42,687 bases of DNA, taken from positions 1 through 42,687 of the IMG/VR virus record IMGVR_UViG_3300045825_000357; one strand, written 5' to 3'. Below are positions 6,619 to 13,986 of the stretch, one piece after another; positions within the stretch are counted from its first letter, which is position 1; each line of letters opens with the position of its first letter. The stretch is from a virus. The notes under the pieces were generated by a model. The model searched no databases. It saw only the letters and a program-made list of their open reading frames with translations, and was not told the DNA's origin. The position numbers and the translations under genes were made by a program.

Positions 6619-7097
6619 GGGTTTTTAGGCGGTGGCGCTGGGTTTTCCACACGCCCACCGGCCTTGGGTTGGTAACCGCTGCTGTAGGCCGTCACCCGCA
6701 CCACCCGCTCAGGCGGCTTGACAAACGCGCCCGCCACCTCCGGCGGTATCGCCAGCACTTGCGGCGCGACCTCGGGCGATAGCGGCATGATCACCAGCGG
6801 CTCAAACGCCTTGATCAACTCAGGCGCTTTGGCCGCCGGCACCGACGGAGTCTTGCCCACGGTCACGTCAGCCAGCGCCACGCCCACATTTAGCGCCAGC
6901 GCGGCCTGCGCGGCGGCGGCACGGTCGGCCTGCACTTTTTGCACCATGCCCCACACGGCCGGGCCGATGATCAGCACCGCGCCGACGATCTGCTGCACCA
7001 GCTCGGCCGTCAGCCAGCCCTGCGCCACCAGCACCCCGCCGACCGCAATCAGCAGGCTACGCACTGCGCTCAGAGTGCTCTCGCCGGCGGCGGTCAC
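6615..7097 (-). CDS. Holin-like membrane protein (copy 2)
   Basis: A 160-residue protein with two hydrophobic segments near the N-terminus (about residues 10-28 and 34-52). A soluble part follows that contains VTVGKTPSVPAAKAPELIKA, and then a Pro-rich tail. It is paralogous to the 119-residue protein at 9452-9811: both have a TM hairpin and the GxxxAD-TVGKTP block. It resembles small phage holin-type proteins, which open the inner membrane for the endolysin. The longer C-terminal tail is a difference from copy 1. It overlaps the GH12 gene and the next gene by 4 bp each. Confidence 0.7.
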   Translation of the reverse strand: MTAAGESTLSAVRSLLIAVGGVLVAQGWLTAELVQQIVGAVLIIGPAVWGMVQKVQADRAAAAQAALALNVGVALADVTVGKTPSVPAAKAPELIKAFEPLVIMPLSPEVAPQVLAIPPEVAGAFVKPPERVVRVTAYSSGYQPKAGGRVENPAPPPKNP

Positions 7098-8305
7098 TGT
7101 GACACCTTGTAGCCATACACAGCAATGTCGCCGCTTCCTTCCACCGGCTCCACGCCCAGCTCGACGCTGCTGACGTACTCATTGCCCAGCGCCCACGGAT
7201 TGCCTTTTACGTCTTTGCGGGTGGCGACGTGGTTAATGAAGGCGGCCAGGTCAAGCTCGCCGGCGGGTACGGGGAACACATCGGGCACGAAAGCAATCAT
7301 CTTCCAGCCGGTCCTGCCGTAACGCCCGTTCAGCATGCCCGCACAGAAGTTATACAAAAAGGCCCCGTCCCCTCCCTTGGTGGCATAGACGTGATAAAGC
7401 CGTCCTCCAATTGTCACGTCATGGTCATACCAGCCGGGATTTCTTCTATTCGGATGACCCCCATAGTTGCCCCAGTTCTGCAAGGGAATCATGATTTCAT
7501 GGGTGATCGAAGAATTGGCCTTTGGCGAGTCCTGCGCCGGTGTTGACTGGAGCCACAAGTCGTAGGTCAAGTGACCCATGCCGGTTGGCGCCGTGACGTT
7601 CTTCACAGCAAATTTAGTCTTGAGCGATTTGAGCGGCATCCGAAGCGGAAAGAACGTCCCTGGCGTCACACCCGAATTTGCAGTCATGGCGCCATTGGTC
7701 TGCATCACGGGCTGGCCCCAGCTGTAGCCCGGCCTCTGACCGCTGATGATCGCAGGGTAGGCCTTGACCTCGTTGGGGCCTGCCGGCCAGCGCCACTTCA
7801 AGCGGTACGCCACTTCCCCGCCAGCGCCCACGGCCGGATCAACGCCAACTGCCTGCTGGTACTGATTGGCAGCGGCGCCCTCGGTCATGGCACCCAGCCC
7901 CCAGCGGTTGTCTTCAACGTAGTAGGCGTCCGTGGGGTTGCCCACTTGCAGGAACATGTTGTCGTGGCTGCCGACTGCGATGGCGGCCGGGTCAAGCGCA
8001 CCTGCTGGCGGCGGCGGCGGCGTCGGCGGCGGGGCCGGTGGATTGACGGCCGCGTAGGGCTCCCAGTAGTAAGTGCTGACGACTGGCGAATAGCCCGGAT
8101 TGGCAGCTTTGGCCCGGTATAGCTTGCCGTCGATATAGCGCACGATGGCGCCCGCGCTGTACTGCGCATTTTCAACCCAGGCCGGGTAACTGATGGGTGG
8201 TGGTGGAGGGGGTGGAGGGGGCACGGGCGCAGTCTGCGCAGCTACGAATTTCCCCGCTACGTCGAGCCCGGCTTGGGCCTGTTCTTTTGTCGGATCATCT
8301 GGCAT
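7094..8305 (-). CDS. Predicted GH12 beta-glucanase with chitin-binding-type module
   Basis: A 403-residue protein with three parts. Residues about 1-37 end in a run of Pro. Residues about 38-85 look like a CBM5/12 (chitin-binding type 3) module: YPAWVENAQYSAGAIV, YIDGKLYRAKA, YYWEPY. After a second Pro linker, residues about 105-403 resemble glycoside hydrolase family 12: NRWGLGA, LKWRWPAG, EVKAYPAIISGQRPGYSWG, then HEIMIPLQNWG for the nucleophile Glu and VELGVEPVEGSG for the acid/base Glu. GH12 enzymes cut beta-1,4-glucans such as cellulose and xyloglucan. No signal peptide is visible, so it is either released by lysis or virion-bound. It lies between the spanins and a holin-like gene, in the late operon. 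Recognition is by motif only. Confidence 0.75.
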   Translation of the reverse strand: MPDDPTKEQAQAGLDVAGKFVAAQTAPVPPPPPPPPPISYPAWVENAQYSAGAIVRYIDGKLYRAKAANPGYSPVVSTYYWEPYAAVNPPAPPPTPPPPPAGALDPAAIAVGSHDNMFLQVGNPTDAYYVEDNRWGLGAMTEGAAANQYQQAVGVDPAVGAGGEVAYRLKWRWPAGPNEVKAYPAIISGQRPGYSWGQPVMQTNGAMTANSGVTPGTFFPLRMPLKSLKTKFAVKNVTAPTGMGHLTYDLWLQSTPAQDSPKANSSITHEIMIPLQNWGNYGGHPNRRNPGWYDHDVTIGGRLYHVYATKGGDGAFLYNFCAGMLNGRYGRTGWKMIAFVPDVFPVPAGELDLAAFINHVATRKDVKGNPWALGNEYVSSVELGVEPVEGSGDIAVYGYKVSQ

Positions 8306-8308
8306 TTC

Positions 8309-8623
8309 TTACTCCTTGGGGTTAATGGGTGCGATGCAGGCGCGCAGCGCGGTGACGAGCTGCACCTCGTAGCCTTGCCTGCGCTCGATTTCAGCGGCCA
8401 CCGCCTGCACGAACTGATCGAGCGTCGCGTCGGCGGAGAGCTGGTCGGTCGGCATGATGGGCACCTCGGGCTCGGTTTCCCGGCACGCCACGGGAATTGG
8501 AATCTTGACCTGCACCGGCAGCGGCGCAGCGCAGGCCATGAGCATGATGGCAATCAGCGCAAGCATGATGACCGTCGCAATGTTGCGCACCGTGTCCATG
8601 CTTACTTTCGGCTTTTTAGCCAT
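8309..8623 (-). CDS. Outer-membrane spanin (Rz1-like lipoprotein)
   Basis: A 104-residue protein with a charged N-terminus, a hydrophobic stretch and the lipobox LMAC at about residue 31, followed by a Pro-rich region. This is the layout of o-spanin lipoproteins. It overlaps the 3' end of the Rz-like gene by 22 bp in another frame, as is usual for Rz/Rz1 pairs. With Rz it would fuse inner and outer membranes at lysis. It is longer than lambda Rz1, with a helical C-terminus, so an embedded or extended form is possible. Confidence 0.8.
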   Translation of the reverse strand: MAKKPKVSMDTVRNIATVIMLALIAIMLMACAAPLPVQVKIPIPVACRETEPEVPIMPTDQLSADATLDQFVQAVAAEIERRQGYEVQLVTALRACIAPINPKE

Positions 8624-8949
8624 TGCGCCGCCCGGTCGCCAGCCGACTTGCAGTCATCGCCCGGCGTGCTGGCCGGTGCGCTCAGGATGGCGTCCGCACG
8701 TTGCTGGCGCCCTTTGCTTGCGGCTGCGGCTTGCGCCCTCGCCGCCTTGGCTTGTTCCAGGCGCTTGTCGGCCAGCGTGAGTAAGTTGTCTGTGGCGTCA
8801 GAGCATGCCTGCGCCGCGACCCCGGCCGCTTTTAGCTGTACGCCCTGCTTGGCTACCGTATCGCGCGCACCGAGCCAGAACAAACTCAGCGTGGCATTGC
8901 CGGCCAGGCTGATGCCCAAAGCGATCAGCACCATGGCGACGGTGGTCAT
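8602..8949 (-). CDS. Inner-membrane spanin (Rz-like)
   Basis: A 115-residue protein with an N-terminal membrane anchor (residues about 4-26, VAMVLIALGISLAGNATLSLF). A long Ala/Gln/Lys-rich helical region follows that can form a coiled coil, with two cysteines (ACSD, DDCK). This is the usual i-spanin layout. It overlaps the endolysin upstream by 4 bp and the Rz1-like lipoprotein downstream by 22 bp. It should span the periplasm with the o-spanin and complete lysis. Confidence 0.8.
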   Translation of the reverse strand: MTTVAMVLIALGISLAGNATLSLFWLGARDTVAKQGVQLKAAGVAAQACSDATDNLLTLADKRLEQAKAARAQAAAASKGRQQRADAILSAPASTPGDDCKSAGDRAAQWLKSRK

Positions 8950-9455
8950 GCGAGCGTGCCGCCCGAATCGCGGTAAAACGCCTGAAGCACTTCAAGCGGG
9001 TTTTCCCGCTGGCCGTAATTTGCGCCGGGCAGACTTGCCCAAATATTTTTTACACGCCAGACAGCCGCCGCAAAATAGCCGCTGTCGATGAAATCTATCG
9101 CTTTGCGTTCGCGGATCAATTGAATGGCCCAAGCGTCTTGCGCGGCCGGGCTGAAGGCGCCCAGCGGATACTTGCTTTTGTCTTGCAGGCCCAGCAAATC
9201 GCGGTAATGAATCCAGTCCCGGAGCATGAACTGATAGCGGCCGCTTGCGTTGCTGGTCAAGCCTTTTTTGTTGATGATTTTCGAGCGCCTGCCCTTGGCA
9301 AATGGGTGGTCTGAGTAATCGGTGAATATCTCGGGCTTGCGGTCCAGGCCGGTCACGATCACATCGTAGCCATTGTTTTTTGTGATCGGATGGGTGGACG
9401 TGCCTTCTGAAAATGCAATCATGTCGAGAAACGCCGCACGGTTGCCGGGGTTCAT
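8946..9455 (-). CDS. Endolysin, GH104 / lambda R-like lytic transglycosylase
   Basis: A 169-residue protein that resembles the lambda R (GH104, phage lysozyme) type throughout: FLDMIAFSEGT with the catalytic Glu, NNGYDVIVTG, FTDYSDHPF, SNASGRYQFM, FSPAAQDAWAIQLI and VWRVKNIWASLPGA. It cleaves the glycan strands of peptidoglycan. No signal or SAR segment is visible, so it depends on a holin. It overlaps the holin-like gene upstream by 4 bp and the Rz gene downstream by 4 bp. It is full length and is the more trustworthy of the two muramidase-type enzymes here. Confidence 0.9.
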   Translation of the reverse strand: MNPGNRAAFLDMIAFSEGTSTHPITKNNGYDVIVTGLDRKPEIFTDYSDHPFAKGRRSKIINKKGLTSNASGRYQFMLRDWIHYRDLLGLQDKSKYPLGAFSPAAQDAWAIQLIRERKAIDFIDSGYFAAAVWRVKNIWASLPGANYGQRENPLEVLQAFYRDSGGTLA

Positions 9456-9811
9456 GAGGGCTCCAAAACGATGGGTGGAGTGGTAGGCGCGACGACCACG
9501 ATCTGCGGTGCTATTGCCTTGATTGCGGCGGGCACGTCGACAGGCGCGATGGTCGGCGTTTTTCCCACTGTCGAATCAGCAATCACGATGCCAGCAGTGA
9601 TGGCGACTACCTCTCTGGCCTTGGTCTTTGCTTCCGAAAAAAACTTTTGCCAAGCTCCCCAGGCGACCGGCAACATCACCGCGATGGCGCCGATTATCTC
9701 TGTAGCGTTCGATTCAGACACATAGCCGCGTGCGGTAAACCAGGTGCCCGCGACGATGAGCATAGAGCGCAAAAACGACAAAACGGCTTGAAGATTGGCG
9801 GGATTTCCCAT
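9452..9811 (-). CDS. Holin-like membrane protein (copy 1)
   Basis: A 119-residue protein with two TM-like segments (about residues 9-26 and 38-55), a short charged linker with Lys residues, and the block VIADSTVGKTPTIAPVDVP. It lies directly before the endolysin and overlaps it by 4 bp, the classical holin position. It is paralogous to the product of 6615-7097. It would form the inner-membrane lesion that releases the endolysin. The call rests on topology and context. Confidence 0.75.
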   Translation of the reverse strand: MGNPANLQAVLSFLRSMLIVAGTWFTARGYVSESNATEIIGAIAVMLPVAWGAWQKFFSEAKTKAREVVAITAGIVIADSTVGKTPTIAPVDVPAAIKAIAPQIVVVAPTTPPIVLEPS

Positions 9812-9838
9812 TGGGTTTCTTTCGTTAAAAAATTGGGG

Positions 9839-10729
9839 CTACTTGCCCGGCTGAATCACCACCGGCGCTGGCGTGGTCTGCTGCGGCTGCACGTAAATGA
9901 TGGCCGGCGTCTGCGCTGCGCTCTTCTCGCCATTGCTGCCGCGCATGCTGACAATCAACCCACCCAGCGCAATCCCGACCGTCACCACAGCCACCATTAC
10001 GCCGGTGCTGGTGCTGATGCCCTCGGCCTTGCCGCTGCCAGAGCTTTGCGCCGCGCGCAGCGCCTTGATCTCGCTGAGCATTTCGACCTGCGCCGGATCG
10101 GTCACGCCCGCTTTGCCCTTGCTCTCATATTGAGAGCGCTCAAGCAGCGCCAGCCGTTCCGTGATCTGGGTTTGCAGAGACTGCTGCTGCTGGGCAAAGG
10201 TCGTGGCGGTGGTGGCCACCAACGCGCGCAGCGCATCGGCGCTGGCCGCTACCTGGTTGGCCAACACGCTGGCCTGCTGCGTCGCCCGCTCGCTGGCCAC
10301 GGCCACGGCGGCTACGTCGACAGACCGGATGGCATCAATCCGTTTGGCTTCGGCAATCGCCAATTTCTCCTGGTATTCAGCCCTCAATTCCTCGGTGATG
10401 CGGACATGCTCGGTGTTGGACTTGTGCAGCTCCGTGATCGCCTGGCGCGACTCCATCGTGTGTCGCGCCTCCGCGTCCTGCTGGCGCTGCGTGTACTGGA
10501 TGGCAAGATTGCGCAAATCGTCAACGCGCCGCGTCTCAGCGCTGGCCAGCTGCTCAATACGTCGCACCTCGGCCTTGACCAGGTCGTCGATGCGTGCGCC
10601 CTGTCCGTCGCGCAACGCATCGAGCCGCTCGATGGCGGCCAGCATGAGCGCGCGGACGTTCTCGCTCGGGTCTTTGCCCTGGGCTCCCAGGACTTGATTA
10701 GAGCCTGCGGCGTTTTCAGGGGACGGCAT
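9839..10729 (-). CDS. Coiled-coil protein with C-terminal membrane segment
   Basis: A 296-residue protein. Residues about 20-215 are charged and helical with many Gln, Ala and Arg, consistent with a long coiled coil. A Gly/Ser-rich hinge is followed by one TM segment (about residues 242-260, GVMVAVVTVGIALGGLIVS) and a Pro/Gln-rich tail. Similar proteins occur between the tail fibre and lysis genes of other phages, but I know no established function. It may tether a complex to the inner membrane at lysis. The start ATG follows shortly after the tail fibre gene. Confidence 0.8.
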   Translation of the reverse strand: MPSPENAAGSNQVLGAQGKDPSENVRALMLAAIERLDALRDGQGARIDDLVKAEVRRIEQLASAETRRVDDLRNLAIQYTQRQQDAEARHTMESRQAITELHKSNTEHVRITEELRAEYQEKLAIAEAKRIDAIRSVDVAAVAVASERATQQASVLANQVAASADALRALVATTATTFAQQQQSLQTQITERLALLERSQYESKGKAGVTDPAQVEMLSEIKALRAAQSSGSGKAEGISTSTGVMVAVVTVGIALGGLIVSMRGSNGEKSAAQTPAIIYVQPQQTTPAPVVIQPGK

Positions 10730-10787
10730 GGGGTCCCACCAGCAGCGCGACCGGGTAACCGAGATTTTGCAGGGTTCGCGGGGTCAT
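10716..10787 (-). CDS. Possible 23-residue peptide between fibre and coiled-coil genes
   Basis: A short frame (MTPRTLQNLGYPVALLVGP, then HAVP) fills the gap between the tail fibre stop and the coiled-coil gene, overlapping the latter by 14 bp. It looks protein-like, with a hydrophobic centre, but has no clear ribosome binding site. It may be a small gene or a remnant. Confidence 0.3.
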   Translation of the reverse strand: MTPRTLQNLGYPVALLVGPHAVP

Positions 10788-10793
10788 GGCAGG

Positions 10794-13700
10794 TCATCGC
10801 AGGAACTGGATCAAGCCCATATAGGCATTGCCCATCTGCTTGAAACCGTCAAGGCCCAGGTGAGTGGTATCCGCCTTGAACAGGTCATCGCCTGTTGCGC
10901 CCGAGTAGTCGCTAAACGGCTTTTCATAGGCATTGTCAAAGCCATAAAAACGGTCTACAACCGAGTGGTAATCAAGCACGTAAATGCTTTCCGCTTCACG
11001 CCCGCCATAGTCGGCACTGAGCTGCTTGGCAAGTAAGTAGTAGCCACGCTTCCTGCGCTCCGTATCCAGCGTACCCTGCCGCCCCTGACGGCCCGAGCTA
11101 ACCGGGATGCCGACGATGAACTTGACCGCTGGCGTATCGGCTTTGACACTGGCAATCAGGGCGTCATATTGGGTTTTGTAAGCTGCGTAGCTTGCTGTAA
11201 AGGTGACGTCCGTCGCACCGGCAAAGTCATTTGTGCCAAGCAGTACGTGCACGATCGTCGGCGCTGCGATACCCCATGCCGTCCGGTATTTGGCATAACC
11301 GAATGCCAGCCCGCCGAATGTGGCCGAAGCGATTGCTACCCACGCGGAGCCATCCCAGCGAATGAACCCGCCGGCCTCGCCCATTACATCGTTGACGTTC
11401 GGCGCGAGTTTGCGCCCAGTCGCCGCATTAAACAGTGCTTTGGTGCCGGTGAAACTGTCCGCGTTATAGCTGGGGACTGTAGCGTTGGCGTCAATCCAGC
11501 AGCTTGTCGGCCCATAGAACAAATACCCAGCGGTCACCGGCTGCATGAAGGGCGAGAAGAACCCACCCGAACCGCCCTGGGCATCAGCCGAAAAGAACGT
11601 TGACATTGCCCATCCGCCCTGTCCTTCGCAGCGCACTGCCGCCACATTGCCGGTACGGGTTCCGCCGAACGTCAGGCCCGCAGCAGCGGTAGTTCCAAGA
11701 ATCACATTGGCCCAGGTCATTCGCCCGGTGTAGCTGTCACCAATGTTCTGGATATTCACCGCCGTGGCTTTCGCTGCGTCTGTCACGATGACACTAAATG
11801 CTTTGACTATCAGCGCAACAAAGGCAGCATCGGCAGCGGTGGCGGTGCCTGCAATGGTCGTGCCAGACTGGCCAATGAACGGTGTAAGTTTGGTGGCTGG
11901 CCCGGCCTCTTTGCCACCGGCAAATGCAATGCCGGTGCGCCCCTTGTACGCGGAATAGTCCTTGGTGATGTTCTCGTGGTAAACAGCAATCTCTTTGCCG
12001 TAAGGTACATATTGCTTGGCCGCTATCGCCAGATAGTCGGTGTCGGGGGTGACCGGTGCGCCTGTCAGTTGCGCATAGGTTATTCGCAGAGGTAAACCAG
12101 ACGCATCCTGCAAAACGAGGCCATAAGACTCATAAGCCGTCGCCGCAGTCCCTAGTTCCATTTGATATGTGTTGACGGTTGCATGGGACACAGAGACACG
12201 CATAAACACAGCGCCAATAGGGGGTGTGAAGCCGGAGACTGCAACACTCGAACCACCAGCCACTGGCGCCTTGTTTACATCGAAAAATACGGTGAATCTG
12301 CTTCCCGTAGTCCAGTACGCCGAACCGGGACTAACTGGGATGTAGTCCGACAGGTCATACGACGCGCTGGCGCTAAGCACCAGGGGCGCACTTGGGTCAA
12401 TAAAGAATCCGGGGGTTACCGTTGCTTTGTTGAACTTGTTCTTGCCGGCCTGAAAAAAACTTGTCTTTTGTAGCGTCACGGCACCATCTGCCAAGCTCGG
12501 TGTATTTATGGAACCGGCGGTCATCGGTATCGACACGGGAGCGCCGCCAGGTCCGCTCAGCACCAGCTTGAAGGCTTCATACGCTGTTGATACCGCCCCG
12601 GCCTCTACCTGAAACACTGCCCATTGCGTATTGGCCACCATCGCCCGCAGATAACAAGCTCCTGCTGGCGCTGTTTGTGTTTTATTGCTATCTGCAAATA
12701 GGCTGCCAGAAATGAAGACCTTGCTGGCATCGAACCAAGCAAGTTGGTTTTTATAAGAAACCGTGTAGGCAACGCCAGCGGACACGGGGATAAACCCCGT
12801 TTCGTTGTAGCTTGCATTGGCAGTCAGCAACCCCGTATTGCCATCAATGAAAAAACCAGAGACAGCGTCTGGGTCCAGCGGGTTGAACAGGTTCTTGCCG
12901 GGCTGGAGAAACCTGGTATGCCGGTACGCTACAGAGGCCAGAGCATGCTTCGATTCAGACACACCGCCATCAGGTAATTGCGCAGGCAGCAGAGTAGGCG
13001 AATACGGCACATATACGGTCGTAGCGCTGCCCAACTCCACCTGATAAATACCCCACTGTGCCGGGGTAACGTCTGCCCGCATATAAAACGCACCGGCAGG
13101 CGCAGTCAGTGTGGCCGTGCCGCCCGTAACCGTAGCATCACCGCTCAAGAACAATTTGTTGGTGTCATACCACGCCAAAATGCGCTTGTGCGACACCGTG
13201 TAGACAGTGCCTGCCGTCACGCGAATAAAGGGCGTCACGTTGTAGCCAGCATTGACGCTAAGAGCGCCCGCTGCGTCCATGAAATAACCCATCACCGCGC
13301 CATCAGCAGGGTTGAACAGGTTCTTGCCAATCTGCAAGTCAGCCTTTAGCTTTTGCCTCTCAGTCAGCGCGTCTTGGTCAGTGCCAGTTGCCTGACTCAT
13401 TACAAAGGTCTGCGTCGTGCTGGTGTTGCGCAGGTAGTTGGTGAAGCGGGTAAGACTGTCCGTAGGGTTGGGCTTGACCCAAAAAGTCGCGCCGTCAGCC
13501 ACTGATGCCCGGCCCAATGCAATAGTGTCTTTTGCGGCCAGGGCTACGGCGGAGGCCAGGGACGCAGCCTGCGCCAGGTCGCGCGCGGCTTCGGCTGCTG
13601 TCCTGGCTGTGGCGGCCAGTCCAGCAAACACGCCCGAGGCTACGCGGCTGACTTCGGATGCTGTGGCGCTACCAGTCGCCGCCGCCGAAGCTGCAACCGA

Positions 13701-13946
13701 TGAGGCCTCGTAATTAATCCATGCACCAGATCGATAGACCATCATGCCGACCGGTGCGCTGGTGCGGAAATACATGTCTCCATCGATGATGGCCCCGCCC
13801 AGCGGGTTGACCGTGGGGTCGGCGTTCAGGGCGCCGTAATAGCGCAATTCAAAGTCGGCCGTGTGGTCATACAGCCGCATCAGCCAGGCTTTAAACGTGG
13901 GCCAGCTTTGCTGCACGTCAAGCGCTTCTCGCATCGGTAGTGGCAT
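10794..13946 (-). CDS. Tail fibre / receptor-binding protein with SGNH esterase domain
   Basis: A 1,050-residue protein. The N-terminus (about residues 1-80) looks like a tail-docking region. An Ala-rich helical segment follows (about 82-150). Three tandem modules then begin at about residues 206, 349 and 499. Each opens with GKN and FN, continues with a GxFID-type turn and an AWxD or VFFD strand, and ends with QxELG or QVEAG. These look like carbohydrate-binding beta domains. The C-terminal part (about 700-1050) has SGNH hydrolase blocks: IGDSYT, LLGTNDF, and DTTHLGLDG with the Asp-His pair. It probably binds and deacetylates a surface polysaccharide. Confidence 0.85.
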   Translation of the reverse strand: MPLPMREALDVQQSWPTFKAWLMRLYDHTADFELRYYGALNADPTVNPLGGAIIDGDMYFRTSAPVGMMVYRSGAWINYEASSVAASAAATGSATASEVSRVASGVFAGLAATARTAAEAARDLAQAASLASAVALAAKDTIALGRASVADGATFWVKPNPTDSLTRFTNYLRNTSTTQTFVMSQATGTDQDALTERQKLKADLQIGKNLFNPADGAVMGYFMDAAGALSVNAGYNVTPFIRVTAGTVYTVSHKRILAWYDTNKLFLSGDATVTGGTATLTAPAGAFYMRADVTPAQWGIYQVELGSATTVYVPYSPTLLPAQLPDGGVSESKHALASVAYRHTRFLQPGKNLFNPLDPDAVSGFFIDGNTGLLTANASYNETGFIPVSAGVAYTVSYKNQLAWFDASKVFISGSLFADSNKTQTAPAGACYLRAMVANTQWAVFQVEAGAVSTAYEAFKLVLSGPGGAPVSIPMTAGSINTPSLADGAVTLQKTSFFQAGKNKFNKATVTPGFFIDPSAPLVLSASASYDLSDYIPVSPGSAYWTTGSRFTVFFDVNKAPVAGGSSVAVSGFTPPIGAVFMRVSVSHATVNTYQMELGTAATAYESYGLVLQDASGLPLRITYAQLTGAPVTPDTDYLAIAAKQYVPYGKEIAVYHENITKDYSAYKGRTGIAFAGGKEAGPATKLTPFIGQSGTTIAGTATAADAAFVALIVKAFSVIVTDAAKATAVNIQNIGDSYTGRMTWANVILGTTAAAGLTFGGTRTGNVAAVRCEGQGGWAMSTFFSADAQGGSGGFFSPFMQPVTAGYLFYGPTSCWIDANATVPSYNADSFTGTKALFNAATGRKLAPNVNDVMGEAGGFIRWDGSAWVAIASATFGGLAFGYAKYRTAWGIAAPTIVHVLLGTNDFAGATDVTFTASYAAYKTQYDALIASVKADTPAVKFIVGIPVSSGRQGRQGTLDTERRKRGYYLLAKQLSADYGGREAESIYVLDYHSVVDRFYGFDNAYEKPFSDYSGATGDDLFKADTTHLGLDGFKQMGNAYMGLIQFLR

Positions 13947-13986
13947 GTCGGTGAACTCCTGTATTCAAAAAAATTCTGTTTCTAGC

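Noticed and set aside
10794-13946. Diversity-generating retroelement target in the fibre gene
   Set aside because: No reverse transcriptase or template repeat is found in the window.
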